The notes under the pieces were generated by a model. That model did not search any database. It saw only the letters and a program-made list of their open reading frames with translations, and was not told where the DNA came from. From Pedobacter gandavensis (GTDB taxonomy: Bacteria; Bacteroidota; Bacteroidia; Sphingobacteriales; Sphingobacteriaceae): a DNA stretch of 64,000 nt. Of the stretch, positions 26,613-35,992 are shown in pieces. Numbering within the stretch: position 1 is the first letter of the stretch; every line of letters starts with the position of its first letter. Location of the stretch: assembly GCF_014172405.1 (NCBI RefSeq), contig NZ_WNXC01000002.1, forward strand, positions 124,001 to 188,000, read 5' to 3'. The position numbers and the translations under genes were made by a program.

Positions 26613-27803
26613 TTATTTACCTGATAGCTTGTCTTTGAAGTAGTCCTGACCTGAGGCCTCTGCCATACCTGACCCAATGTTACGATGAGCATTGTCATAA
26701 ACATCTGAAACTATACCACCTGCGGCCTTAGCTGTTTGTGAAGCTACATTTTGGGTTGTCCTGCTTGTTGATGTTGTGATTGCATTTACCCTTGTCAACA
26801 TTGAATTTCCACCCCCTGCATGAATAATATAATTGGCTACATTCGGTACGCAACGATAGCCTATGATACCTATGATCAGAAATAGCAGGTAAGCTGTATC
26901 TGTAGCACTAAAGAAAGTATCTCCGTTTTGTTGAGCTTGTTCAATATCAAGCTTAATCATGTTTTGCTGGATCTTGCCTAAGATTGCACCAAAGATGTTT
27001 GCAATGGGCAGCCACAGATAAATATTGATATAGCGTGCAATCCATACAGATAAAGTATGTTGCAAACCGTCAAATACAGCAAAGCCAAGCACTAATGGCC
27101 CGAGTATAGCCAGAACAATCAAGAAAAAGGTTCTTATTGTATTAATGCAAAGCGATGCTGCATAGTAGACTACCTGTAGCACTTCACTCATAAATTGTTT
27201 GAAACTATGGCGCATTTTGTAGTCCTGTTTATCTAACCAAAACCTCATGTTATTACCTATCGCCTCGATCCAGTTTTCATCAGTACCTCCTTTGTCTTCG
27301 GGATGTGTGTATTTGTACCACTCTTTTCGATCTCCCATACCGTCATCACCAACGAGGTATTTCCACTTATCAGTTTTTTTCAGTTCCAGTTCTTTTCGTT
27401 TTAATAAAGCTTTGATCGTAGCGTCACTGTCTTTAACCATTGCTGATGTTCCAATAACTGTTGGACTAAGCACACCATTCATTACACTAAGTACAGTGGG
27501 AAAACTCAAAATCGCCATACCCAATGCAAAGGGGCGTAATAAAGGATAGAAGTCAATCGGCTCCGCACGAGCAATGTGACCCCAAACCCGAGTGGCTATG
27601 TACCATAGGGCAGCAAACCCAGCTATTCCCCTGGCGACCGAAATTAAATCACTACATAAAGGGATCATTTCATTATACACTTTGTCCAATACAGCATGCA
27701 ATCCATTAACTTGCTCCCCTAAACCCTGAGCCATTGTAGTGAAAGGAGTAAACAGCAATCCAATAGCAAAAAAGCATATTGAGACTATATTTTTTGTTTT
27801 CAT
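26613..27803 (-). CDS. traJ: conjugative transfer protein TraJ
   Basis: This is a polytopic inner-membrane protein of the type IV secretion complex, VirB6-like in position. It has a signal-like N-terminus (IVSICFFAIGLLFTPFTTMA), the TraJ landmark MIPLCSDLISVARGIAGFAALWYIATRVWGHIARAEPID, further membrane segments (TFFLIVLAILGPLVLGFAVF; AYLLFLIIGIIGYRCVPNVA), and a polar C-terminal tail. At 396 aa it is near the family's length. It is preceded by the TerB-like paralogues, 11 bp away. Confidence 0.88.
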   Translation of the reverse strand: MKTKNIVSICFFAIGLLFTPFTTMAQGLGEQVNGLHAVLDKVYNEMIPLCSDLISVARGIAGFAALWYIATRVWGHIARAEPIDFYPLLRPFALGMAILSFPTVLSVMNGVLSPTVIGTSAMVKDSDATIKALLKRKELELKKTDKWKYLVGDDGMGDRKEWYKYTHPEDKGGTDENWIEAIGNNMRFWLDKQDYKMRHSFKQFMSEVLQVVYYAASLCINTIRTFFLIVLAILGPLVLGFAVFDGLQHTLSVWIARYINIYLWLPIANIFGAILGKIQQNMIKLDIEQAQQNGDTFFSATDTAYLLFLIIGIIGYRCVPNVANYIIHAGGGNSMLTRVNAITTSTSRTTQNVASQTAKAAGGIVSDVYDNAHRNIGSGMAEASGQDYFKDKLSGK

Positions 27804-27814
27804 AATATTTAGGG

Positions 27815-28450
27815 TTAAGGATATAAGCTTAGGCTTTGTCTGATGTCGGCTCTTTCTTTTTCTCGTTGAAAAGAAAGTCCAAGCGCCTGACTATTGAAGC
27901 TTCTTAGAAATACCAATTTGTCCTCTGTATCTTCAAAAATCCTGTCAATAGCCTGTAAACGTTCTTCATCATTCATTCGTAGTTTGGATGATGTGATGAT
28001 CATTACAAGCTGATCAAGGTTATCTATACTCTGATCTAAAAGATTCTTATAGACTCTGCCCAGATATTCGATTTCTAAAGAATTGAAATTATTAGTTGCT
28101 TTAAACTGCTTGAAAGATGATTCGTATTCAGAAATGATCCGCTTTTGGTAAGTGATGATATCAACGACCTTTCTGTATTTCTTCACTTCTGGGCTAACTA
28201 ACATTAGTCCATCTAAAAACACCGAATGCAAAGAGAAATTACCCTTTGAAATATCCTTAATGGCATTATATCCACCAGAAACAATCGTGTAGCCCTTTTT
28301 CATATCCTTTAAAATGTTCTTTAGCTGGCTTAGCTTTTCTACATTCAACAAGAGCTGCTGTACCTCGGTTGACTGTGCGTTACTTCGAATACCTGTAAAT
28401 ACCAATAACAACATGAGCAACACAGGAATTTTAAACCTAATTGATTTCAT
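27815..28450 (-). CDS. TerB/TraI-like secreted conjugation protein (copy 3)
   Basis: This exported protein has a signal peptide (IPVLLMLLLVFTGIRSNAQS). It belongs to the family often annotated as TerB-like tellurite resistance proteins in Bacteroidota ICEs, although there is no evidence for tellurite resistance. The shared block is NLDQLVMIITSSKLRMNDEERLQAIDRIF. The start overlaps the previous gene's stop by 14 bp. Presumably it is a periplasmic part of the mating machinery. Confidence 0.78.
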   Translation of the reverse strand: MKSIRFKIPVLLMLLLVFTGIRSNAQSTEVQQLLLNVEKLSQLKNILKDMKKGYTIVSGGYNAIKDISKGNFSLHSVFLDGLMLVSPEVKKYRKVVDIITYQKRIISEYESSFKQFKATNNFNSLEIEYLGRVYKNLLDQSIDNLDQLVMIITSSKLRMNDEERLQAIDRIFEDTEDKLVFLRSFNSQALGLSFQREKERADIRQSLSLYP

Positions 28451-29090
28451 AATATTTTCTTATTTGATAAATAAACTCTTGTTCTTTTTCAGCTTGCCTG
28501 GTCAGCATCATTACCTGTCCCATAAAATCCATCGTAAAGGCATACTTATCTGACATGGATTGATAAATGCGATCTATTCTTATCAGCCTTTGCTGGTCAC
28601 TCATTTCTAGCTTGCCAGAGGTAATGACCAATAGTAATTCCTCCAAATCATTTCCGCATTCGGCAATTACATTTTCTTGTACATTCTGTACGTACAATTG
28701 ATTATTAAGTGACAGTAGATCGCTGTATTGAACAGAGCCAAAGACTTTGCTAATTCTGATCTGGCTTTCTATGATCTCTGCCACTTTTACATTATTACGG
28801 ACAACTGGGTTAATGGCTTTCAAAGAAGTAATAAAGGCACTGTGTAGTCCAAATTCACCATTAGAAATGTCCTTGATCGTTCGCAAGCCAGAACTGGCTA
28901 TATCGTAACCCTTTTTAGCATACTCTATATATACTTGTAAAGCCGCTATTTGCTGCAACAGGTACTTTTTCTGTGTTTTTTTCTGCTTGAAAAATTCAGC
29001 GAACGTTTGTGCCTGGCTAAGTTGTGATATGAATGCCAATAACAGGCAAACCAGCACAGCTATTTTTCTGATGTTATTTTTCGATTCCAT
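28437..29090 (-). CDS. TerB/TraI-like secreted conjugation protein (copy 2)
   Basis: A paralogue of its neighbours on both sides. It has a signal peptide (IAVLVCLLLAFISQLSQAQ), the landmark EYAKKGYDIASSGLRTIKDISNGEFGLHSAFITSL, and LEELLLVITSGKLEMSDQQRLIRIDRIY. It overlaps copy 1 by 17 bp. The arrangement of three tandem copies suggests duplication with retained roles in one complex. Confidence 0.78.
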   Translation of the reverse strand: MESKNNIRKIAVLVCLLLAFISQLSQAQTFAEFFKQKKTQKKYLLQQIAALQVYIEYAKKGYDIASSGLRTIKDISNGEFGLHSAFITSLKAINPVVRNNVKVAEIIESQIRISKVFGSVQYSDLLSLNNQLYVQNVQENVIAECGNDLEELLLVITSGKLEMSDQQRLIRIDRIYQSMSDKYAFTMDFMGQVMMLTRQAEKEQEFIYQIRKYYEIN

Positions 29091-29775
29091 AAATTTCTTT
29101 TAGTCTGGCCGTTTCATCTAATGAATTAGCCCTTTGGATACTTGTTGATATGTTTTGACTATTGAATTTTTTGAGGTCTGTATAATTAGCATCCATTTGA
29201 TCGGCAGCCTTGTTTATAATGATCAACCTCTCTGCATCGCTCATTTGTGTCTTAAGGGAACTAATTACAAGCAGGATTTGGTCGAGGTTATTAATGCTTT
29301 CTTCAAGAATACCTTTATAAACCTTTTCCATGTAATTCAGCTCATCGACATTGAAGTGCTTATCTTGTTTAAACAGATTCCAAGCCCATTTATACTCGTC
29401 AACAATCGCCACTTGTTTGACTGTTAAATCTTTGATGCGCTTGTAATAGGCAATGGCAGATTTAATTTTCCAAAGTTCATCGTAATACTGGCTGTAGAGA
29501 TTCTTTTGTTTTTCCGTCCAATCCGCGATTTCAGTTAACTTTAACTTAGATAATTGGTTTTCGAGCACCTTTTGGGCATTTTGCAACCAAATTGTTTCGT
29601 TCTGTAAACGCTGAATTTTCAGGTCTACCGCTTTAATAACTTTCTTCACTCCTGCCTTGATTACTTCCATAACAGCGATTTGCGCATTGGCATTTTTCGG
29701 AAGTCCGACCAATAAGGTTATGGCACTTAAAGGCAGAATGACCATGTACTTTTTCATATATGATATAATTTTCAT
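29074..29775 (-). CDS. TraI-like secreted conjugation protein (copy 1)
   Basis: This is the first of three paralogues after traG. The signal peptide ends ...PKNANAQ. The body is helical, with WLQNAQKVLENQLSKLKLTEIADWTEKQKNLYSQYYDELWK typical of the TraI-type protein that follows TraG, and NLDQILLVISSLKTQMSDAERLIIINK shared with the other two. The start may be at 29757 (MKKYMVILP). It lies 38 bp downstream of traG. Confidence 0.78.
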   Translation of the reverse strand: MKIISYMKKYMVILPLSAITLLVGLPKNANAQIAVMEVIKAGVKKVIKAVDLKIQRLQNETIWLQNAQKVLENQLSKLKLTEIADWTEKQKNLYSQYYDELWKIKSAIAYYKRIKDLTVKQVAIVDEYKWAWNLFKQDKHFNVDELNYMEKVYKGILEESINNLDQILLVISSLKTQMSDAERLIIINKAADQMDANYTDLKKFNSQNISTSIQRANSLDETARLKEIYGIEK

Positions 29776-29813
29776 GGGTTTAATAATTAGTTGTTAATAG
29801 ATGATGGCAAACG

Positions 29814-32282
29814 TTAGAGCTTCTTTCCTAATCGGATTTCTTGAGCGAGTACAGCTATCCCTTTTTGTATACTTCCATACTTTCGGGTATACTCCTGAAC
29901 TTGAACTTTCTCCCTTTCTTCGGTACTGTAGGCTAAATATTCTTCAATTGAAACTTCAGTACGGAATACTTTCGAGTGTCCATTGCCTAATGAAATGAAG
30001 ACTTCCTTGTACTTTCTATTGGGATCGTTTGCTTTGTTTAGCGAAAGAACTTGCGCTTTTTCTTTATCGGTTAAGCCTAATAGCTCTTGAATAATCTCAA
30101 ACTTGTTCTCGTACTTACTTTGGTCCAACAGGATTTTGCAATCGCTATTATTGATGATGGCATTTTTAACAATTGGCGAACTAATAATGTCTTCAATTTC
30201 TTGAGTGACCACAATTGGCTCGCCATAGAACTTGCGCATGGTTTTGAACAAATAGCGGATATATTCTGCTGTTCCCGGTTTTGCAATTGCCTTCCAACAC
30301 TCTTCTATGAGCATGATTTTACGAAGGCCTTTAAGTTTTCGCATTTTAGAAATCACCAATTCCATAATGATCATAACCGTTACAGGAAATAAAATTGGGT
30401 GATCTTTCAAATTGTCCAGCTCAAAGATTATGAACCTCTCATGAAGCATATCCAGATTTTCGGTTGCGTTCAGTAAGTAATCAAACTCTCCACCTCGGTA
30501 GTAAGGATTTAAAACATACAGGAAGTTGCCGATGTCAAAATCCTTTTCCTTCACCTTCCCATTTTCCAGTACAACCATATACTCTGACAGCAAGAAATCG
30601 TAGAAGGAATTGAAACATGGAAATATATCGGAGTTGTTCTCCAGGTGACTAAAGTAAAGCGTCAAAGCATTAGAAATTGCAACATACTCAGATCTGCGAT
30701 ATGGCTCATCGTCTTTTTTCCAAAGCGCCAAAATCAAGGTTTTAATACTTTCCCTTTTTTCAGTGTCCCAAACGTCCCCCTGCGATAAATAGAAAGGATT
30801 AAATTTTATTGGATTTTCTTCTGTATAGGTAAAATAATACCCACCTACCAATTCACACAATCCTTTGTAACTGTGCCCAATGTCCATCACGACAATATGA
30901 GAACCTTGCTCATAATAACTTCTGAGCGTATGATTTAGCAGAAAGCTCTTCCCTGACCCACTACCACCGATGCAAAATTTAGACCTGTTATTTATCCAAC
31001 CCAAATCGAATGGTTCGTTGCTAATGTCTACGTTAACGGGATTCCCTGTCAAACGGTCTCCGAAACGGATGCCGTATTGACTAATAGACGAACGGTAGTT
31101 GGTTTCTAAATTAAAGAAGCAGGTTGACTGCTCAATAAAAGTATCAAAGGTGTCATTCATTGGAAAATCAGCCTCATTGCCCGGCATCCCTGCGTACCAG
31201 ATTTGGGCTTTACCATCGGTCTCTATTTTTGCTACAGCATCCATTTGCGCCATTGCAGAACTAACCAGATTTTTTAAATCCTTAGCCTTCGTTTGATCTT
31301 CCGACCATACCAACACATTAAAGTGCGCTTTAACTGGTGACCTCCCGGAAGCAATGGCTTCATTTAAGAAATCATTAGTTGCATCCCTATTGATGGCATT
31401 TTCACGAGAATAAGAAGAAAGAGAATGAAGACGAAGTTTTTTTGCCTCTAACCTTTTGAGGGTCTTTTGGGCATCGTCAATAAAAACATACTGGTTAAGA
31501 ATGTGATTGCAGTTTAGCAAAGCACCCAATGGGCTGGCAAAACCAATGCTAAACTTTGTCCGATCTGTGCTGTATTTATCATAATTGATCCGGCTGCCAC
31601 ATAGCGTAGGTAGATCATCCGTATCAGATAGCGTGTATAACTCAACCTGTTTTTCACCGATCTGAATATCACCTTTCACATGAACATCCCTAATCATCGG
31701 CATCTGCTCTTTACCTAACAAAAAGCAATAGCGTTCGATAATTCCTGCCTTGTTCGCTGACCCCGCTAGATCATCATCATTTAGTCTTTCTAAACGGCAA
31801 AATCCACTATCTGAAAGAATACGTTCAAATTGCCCGCTTGCATCGGCAAATTCCCTGAATAAAACAGGGTCAATGGTTTGGGTAGGTACAATGGATTTCT
31901 TGCAAATATTACTATATGTTGAGGTTGAAACCTTTCTGCCAGATGGCTTTTTAGTGAGATAAATAAAGCATTCGTGCTCTAAATAAGGTCTTTCATTGAA
32001 AAATTTTTCGCTTGATACTGATAAAAAGCTACTGCCATGCTTGTCAAAATTTGGCTTGTGCTTTGCTTCAATGAACCAATCTTGTTTATGAAAAACACTG
32101 TCCTGAGGAAGTAACTTGATCGCTCTTATCCATGCCTGATGGTATGTTTCGTAGTCTCTTTCTGATAAGGTAAAAATCTCCGGTAATACTGCACTATAAA
32201 CAATGGTAATGTCTCCCGCCATAGAAAGAATGCAGTTGTGCTCGATTTTATAAATGGGAAAAATGTTAGATGCTTCTACCAT
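29814..32282 (-). CDS. traG: conjugation ATPase TraG (VirB4-like)
   Basis: This is the VirB4-class ATPase that powers pilus/channel assembly at the inner membrane. The Walker A motif GGSGSGKS lies near residues 438-446, followed by the typical DIGHSYKGLCELVGGYYF. The Walker B region is KIMLIEECWKAIA, and the C-terminal motifs KTMRKFYGEPIVVTQE are family-typical. The N-terminal domain has the HKQDWF segment of Bacteroidota TraG. It is 822 aa, the expected length. Its start overlaps traF by 17 bp. Confidence 0.95.
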   Translation of the reverse strand: MVEASNIFPIYKIEHNCILSMAGDITIVYSAVLPEIFTLSERDYETYHQAWIRAIKLLPQDSVFHKQDWFIEAKHKPNFDKHGSSFLSVSSEKFFNERPYLEHECFIYLTKKPSGRKVSTSTYSNICKKSIVPTQTIDPVLFREFADASGQFERILSDSGFCRLERLNDDDLAGSANKAGIIERYCFLLGKEQMPMIRDVHVKGDIQIGEKQVELYTLSDTDDLPTLCGSRINYDKYSTDRTKFSIGFASPLGALLNCNHILNQYVFIDDAQKTLKRLEAKKLRLHSLSSYSRENAINRDATNDFLNEAIASGRSPVKAHFNVLVWSEDQTKAKDLKNLVSSAMAQMDAVAKIETDGKAQIWYAGMPGNEADFPMNDTFDTFIEQSTCFFNLETNYRSSISQYGIRFGDRLTGNPVNVDISNEPFDLGWINNRSKFCIGGSGSGKSFLLNHTLRSYYEQGSHIVVMDIGHSYKGLCELVGGYYFTYTEENPIKFNPFYLSQGDVWDTEKRESIKTLILALWKKDDEPYRRSEYVAISNALTLYFSHLENNSDIFPCFNSFYDFLLSEYMVVLENGKVKEKDFDIGNFLYVLNPYYRGGEFDYLLNATENLDMLHERFIIFELDNLKDHPILFPVTVMIIMELVISKMRKLKGLRKIMLIEECWKAIAKPGTAEYIRYLFKTMRKFYGEPIVVTQEIEDIISSPIVKNAIINNSDCKILLDQSKYENKFEIIQELLGLTDKEKAQVLSLNKANDPNRKYKEVFISLGNGHSKVFRTEVSIEEYLAYSTEEREKVQVQEYTRKYGSIQKGIAVLAQEIRLGKKL

Positions 32283-32604
32283 GATTTTGCTGCTTTAGTT
32301 GAGTGAATAGCCGTCTTGAACGGAATTTGATATGGTCTGGCAGATTGCGCTTTGCAAGGAATTTCATTAATCCATGTTCTCCAAATCGGTGAGAAAGGCG
32401 GAATACAGCGAAAAACAAAACAGTTCCGATAATAATGATTACTGGCATAAGGAGGAATAGACTAAGTCCAGCCACATAACCGATAGCAAATGCGAGTAAT
32501 AGCAATACTAATCCAATTGCCAAGTAAGCGATATATTGTGCTTTAAGCCCTTTAAACATAATGGGCTTACTTACACCTTTGTTGATCTGATAAACGCTTG
32601 CCAT
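32266..32604 (-). CDS. traF: conjugative transfer protein TraF (DUF4133)
   Basis: This is a small inner-membrane protein, VirB3-like in role. It starts MASVYQINKGVSKPIMFKGL, a strong TraF signature, followed by two membrane segments and a basic tail (FGEHGLMKFLAKRNLPDHI). I chose the ATG at 32604, 2 bp after the traE stop; the longer frame from 32673 would overlap traE and lacks similarity. About 112 aa. Confidence 0.92.
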   Translation of the reverse strand: MASVYQINKGVSKPIMFKGLKAQYIAYLAIGLVLLLLAFAIGYVAGLSLFLLMPVIIIIGTVLFFAVFRLSHRFGEHGLMKFLAKRNLPDHIKFRSRRLFTQLKQQNHGRSI

Positions 32605-32606
32605 AA

Positions 32607-32957
32607 TCAGACTCCAAAAAAGGATTTTAAAACTGTGGCAACGATGACCAGGAATATACAAGAGCCGAACCAAGCGGATGCGACCTTTGAGGTATCTGGT
32701 TCACCTGCATTCCACTTATTGAAAACTTTTACAGCACCGATGATGCCCATTACAGCACCGATAGCATACATTAAGGTACAGCCCACATCGAAGTACCCTG
32801 CAACTTCATCTGCGGCTTTTTGGATACCTCCACTTCCGTCAGCCTTTTGAGCGTAGGCCGTAATAATGGTTAGAAGATTGTATGTGCAAAGCGTGAAAAG
32901 AGCCAATAGGCATTTGGCAATATTTTGTTTTTTTGAGCTAACGATTTGATTGTTCAT
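32607..32957 (-). CDS. traE: conjugative transfer protein TraE (DUF4134)
   Basis: This is a small pilin/VirB2-like membrane protein. It has a signal peptide ending in AYAQ, then GIQKAADEVAGYFDVGCTLMYAIGAVMGIIGAVKVFNKWNAGEP, the diagnostic DUF4134 segment, and a second membrane segment. It is the first canonical tra gene of the operon, immediately followed by traF. Its promoter is probably in the gap above 32957. Confidence 0.92.
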   Translation of the reverse strand: MNNQIVSSKKQNIAKCLLALFTLCTYNLLTIITAYAQKADGSGGIQKAADEVAGYFDVGCTLMYAIGAVMGIIGAVKVFNKWNAGEPDTSKVASAWFGSCIFLVIVATVLKSFFGV

Positions 32958-33003
32958 ATTGTCAATAATTTAAATGATAAGAAAAAAATGATTTGGGGAT
33001 GGT

Positions 33004-33522
33004 TCAATACCAGAGATTTTCCACTTCGTCAGGTGTAAGGTGAAATGAGGCATTGGCAATAATAAATTCATTGATCTGGGGGATATGCTGACTTGTTAGA
33101 ATACCTGAATAGCCTTCTTTTACAGCTTCAATGAGTTTAAAGAAGTCCTGTTTAGTACCGTCTTCCTTTACCAGAATGTTAAAAATGGTTTTGATTTCTT
33201 CGATCACATCAGAAACCAAACCAAGTAGTTGTATCTTGCTATCCTCATCTGCAAACTGAACTTCGTCCATACCTATAATGGAAACCCCATCTGGTAATTT
33301 TGATTTACCCATCAAATGATCTTCGGCTTCTGGCTCTAAGGCATCAACTTTTTTATCCCAATGGTGCGGAAGTGGTGCATTATTTTCATCATTTGATGTT
33401 TTGCCTTTTAACAAGGCTTTTAGCTCTTTCCGGTAAAAGAGTAAAATTACCGAGCTGTACCAGATCAGTGTGAGGATTGAAATTGCAACAAGGAATTGTT
33501 GCCAGGTGAATTGTTGTAACAT
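33004..33522 (-). CDS. membrane-anchored conjugation-associated protein
   Basis: The protein is about 172 aa. It has an N-terminal membrane segment (FLVAISILTLIWYSSVILLFYRKELKALL), an acidic/Pro linker (APLPHHWDKKVDALEPEAEDHLMGKSKLPDG), and a cytoplasmic helical domain ending NLWY. Proteins like this sit upstream of traE in Pedobacter-type elements; their role is unknown. I prefer the ATG at 33522 (MLQQFTWQQF) because the longer start at 33567 adds non-membrane residues across a hairpin. Confidence 0.68.
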   Translation of the reverse strand: MLQQFTWQQFLVAISILTLIWYSSVILLFYRKELKALLKGKTSNDENNAPLPHHWDKKVDALEPEAEDHLMGKSKLPDGVSIIGMDEVQFADEDSKIQLLGLVSDVIEEIKTIFNILVKEDGTKQDFFKLIEAVKEGYSGILTSQHIPQINEFIIANASFHLTPDEVENLWY

Positions 33523-33536
33523 ATTGATTTGCTTTA

Positions 33537-33560
33537 ACCCGATACCGCATTGCATCGGGT
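33537..33560. promoter_or_regulatory. small hairpin in the leader of the transfer-region gene
   Basis: A 7-bp stem (ACCCGAT / ATCGGGT) with a 10-base loop lies just upstream of the start at 33522. It could influence translation or transcription of the gene below it, but this is inference. Confidence 0.3.
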
Positions 33561-33612
33561 AAAGCAAAGTTTGGTTGCCGACGAATTTTTCATTGACAAC
33601 CTGTTGGGTAGT

Positions 33613-33644
33613 ACCTAAAAATAAACTACAGGATAATTTTAGGT
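33613..33644 (-). terminator. possible terminator after rteC
   Basis: An 8-bp inverted repeat (ACCTAAAA / TTTTAGGT) lies 11 bp past the rteC stop on the minus strand. It is AT-rich and lacks a clean T-run, so it is a weak candidate. Confidence 0.35.
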
Positions 33645-33654
33645 TTGCATCGCT

Positions 33655-34521
33655 TTAATCGTGATTTTTATGGTCATTGGGATTATAGGCATCTTCGTCA
33701 TCAATTTTTTTATTGATTGATTTTGCCATTTCATCCAGGTAATTAGTACGGCTTAGACGTTTACGCTGCTTGATCTCTGAAAATCGTCTATATGGTCTGC
33801 CCATCTTAACATTAAAGACTTTTTCAAACTTCTGTACGAGTGCCCCGATACCAATTTTGCCATGATTAACCTGTGAAGTACAATAGACACCATAAGCCAC
33901 TTCAAGTAAATTTATACTCTCTCCTGTCCAGTTTGTTTCTATGTCATCATCGGTAAAAGGATGAAAATCTAAACCCGATATTGAGTTTTCAAGATAGCGG
34001 GCGATTTGTTCAGTGGCCATAATACGTGCAAACATATAATCCCCGGCAGTTGAAAACCTTTCGTCTTGATCCACCCTTATTTTACACAACCATCTAGGTG
34101 GGTTTGGCACCCCCCTTAAAAAAAGCTGGCTATCGAGATAATCAGCTTCCGAACGGTAATAAGCATAAATCTGCCTGTTGGCATCGAAAAATCTTTTAAT
34201 TGTTTTTAACTCGCTTTCATAATAACCTTTTAGATGAGCAAGCCCACCTTCAGGTTTGTCAAGTTCAATTCGCTCCACATCGCTGTAAAAAATTAGAAGG
34301 CTGCTGAACTTCGGTTTTGTTAATTTAAAAAAACCAATTTCTTCCTCATTAGAACTGAATGAATAGTTAAGGACTCGTTCTTTGAGCTGAATTAAATAGT
34401 TTGAAGTAGTTTCAACCTTTGCTTTTCTCTGACCTGTCATGCTTTGATCTGTAGCGTTATCAATTGCATCAATTGCCATTCTCTCTTCTGTGTAGAGCTG
34501 TTCTGCTAAATCTTTAATCAT
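33655..34521 (-). CDS. rteC: RteC-family excision/transfer regulator
   Basis: RteC proteins are helix-turn-helix regulators controlling excision genes in CTnDOT-type elements. Matching features are EIGFFKLTKPKFSSLLIFYSDVERIELDKP, FFDANRQIYAYYRSEADYLDSQLFLR, TNWTGESINLLEVAYGVYCTSQVNHGKIGIGALVQKFEKVFNVKMG and a C-terminal basic block KQRKRLSRTNYLDEMAKSI. It is 288 aa, the usual length. RteA/RteB, the two-component partners, are not present. It lies 133 bp upstream of the transfer operon's first gene. Confidence 0.88.
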   Translation of the reverse strand: MIKDLAEQLYTEERMAIDAIDNATDQSMTGQRKAKVETTSNYLIQLKERVLNYSFSSNEEEIGFFKLTKPKFSSLLIFYSDVERIELDKPEGGLAHLKGYYESELKTIKRFFDANRQIYAYYRSEADYLDSQLFLRGVPNPPRWLCKIRVDQDERFSTAGDYMFARIMATEQIARYLENSISGLDFHPFTDDDIETNWTGESINLLEVAYGVYCTSQVNHGKIGIGALVQKFEKVFNVKMGRPYRRFSEIKQRKRLSRTNYLDEMAKSINKKIDDEDAYNPNDHKNHD

Positions 34522-34711
34522 AATAATCTCGTTTTCTGGTTAAATGATTATCAAGTTGTGATTAATAGAATTCACTGCAAAGTGACATATATGACATAAG
34601 CAAAGTGTAATATAATGCTGAAAACTGCACCAAATAGGTTTAAATAGAGATTTTACCTTACAATTTTAATGAGGCATTTTGTGGATTTTAAGGAATAGTA
34701 AACTATTAAGA

Positions 34712-35992
34712 TTACAAAACTATCTCGAAAACAAATGAAGAGTGGAGGATGGCAAGAAACCATAATTTTGCTTGTCCACCAAAATTTGTATCAATGTAAT
34801 TGATCATACTCATAAGCCAAGCACGTATCTTTCTAACAATTCTTATTGGCACTTCTTTACTTGTGCCAGATACATTTCTCATGTATTGAGTTGATGGATT
34901 CTTAGTTCGATCTGTTCTTATATGTCTGGAAACAAAGCTATAAAGGTTCGCTTTAAATTTTGTTTTTATAAACCGTACCTCCAACATCACCCGTATTAGG
35001 AAAAATAATTCTTCGATGGTTGTTGCGACTTCAAAGTAGTAATTTGAGTTTCTACCATTAGAGCCGTTTGCTGGATAAGGCATTAAAACGTCTTTCATTT
35101 TGGCAACTATTCCAAGTTCCCGATTAATAAAACTGCAAATTGACTCTAAAATTGATGGCGCATCTAATACATACCCCATTCTCCTTTCAGGCCGAATATT
35201 TTCTATAGTTTTCAATAATACAAGTAATTCCATTTCCTGCTCTTCATAAGGCATTTCAATACTAATGAGGTTAGAAGAATACTCCAGCATATATTCATAG
35301 AAAGCAAGTGGGTTGAAATTATAGCCAATAAGTATTTTAATCAATTTTAGTGTATCATCATCTGTAGCTGGCAATTCAGTGAAATGAATAAGGTCATCAG
35401 AAAGATTCTCTAAATAAAAATATTGCCTCCAACTTTTCATTTTGAAATCCCCTGGTACGTGAAGACAGCTTAAATATTCATCAAGTATATGTATTAACTC
35501 TGGATCAACCTTTCTAAGTTCAAGGTTATGGTTAATACGGTTTTGGAATGCACTCGCCTTTTTGTTCTTGTAGACAACCCAAAGGGGAATTAGACCATTA
35601 AGATCAAAATGTTCAGAAAACTTTGTACTCAAAGATTCCAAAATCTGTGATACCTCGATTGCTATTTCTTCAATAAGGTCTTTAATTTCTAAACGGCAAT
35701 TTTCGTTACATGGGCTGAACCTACCATTAAGCGTGTATAGATGATCTAAAAAGTCAACAAGATTATTTTGGGTTATTTTAATAAAAATCGAAAGCTTACT
35801 GTGGGTATCCTGCTCATTAATCCGTTTATCAGCATCAACTAAAAACTCCCCCCATACCGTCCTTAAAGCCATTTCTCCTTCAGGATAATTCTTATCGTCG
35901 CAGCAACTTTTAATAAGCTCTGTTGACAATGATAAAAAGGTGGTCAATTGACTAAATTCTCCTATCACGGTGATTAAATTAAGGTAAAACAA
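34712..35992 (-). CDS. hypothetical protein, 426 aa
   Basis: This large helical protein is not recognised. It has no signal peptide, a Cys-rich N-terminal patch (IKSCCDDKNYPEGE and CNENCRLEI), and a C-terminal RIVRKIRAWLMSMINYID. The presence of a Cys pair suggests possible metal binding. It lies 190 bp upstream of rteC on the same strand and could be a regulatory partner. Confidence 0.55.
   Translation of the reverse strand: MFYLNLITVIGEFSQLTTFLSLSTELIKSCCDDKNYPEGEMALRTVWGEFLVDADKRINEQDTHSKLSIFIKITQNNLVDFLDHLYTLNGRFSPCNENCRLEIKDLIEEIAIEVSQILESLSTKFSEHFDLNGLIPLWVVYKNKKASAFQNRINHNLELRKVDPELIHILDEYLSCLHVPGDFKMKSWRQYFYLENLSDDLIHFTELPATDDDTLKLIKILIGYNFNPLAFYEYMLEYSSNLISIEMPYEEQEMELLVLLKTIENIRPERRMGYVLDAPSILESICSFINRELGIVAKMKDVLMPYPANGSNGRNSNYYFEVATTIEELFFLIRVMLEVRFIKTKFKANLYSFVSRHIRTDRTKNPSTQYMRNVSGTSKEVPIRIVRKIRAWLMSMINYIDTNFGGQAKLWFLAILHSSFVFEIVL

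Noticed and set aside
27815..29090. Tellurite resistance genes
   Set aside because: The TerB label is a family name only; signal peptides and operon position point to the mating machinery.
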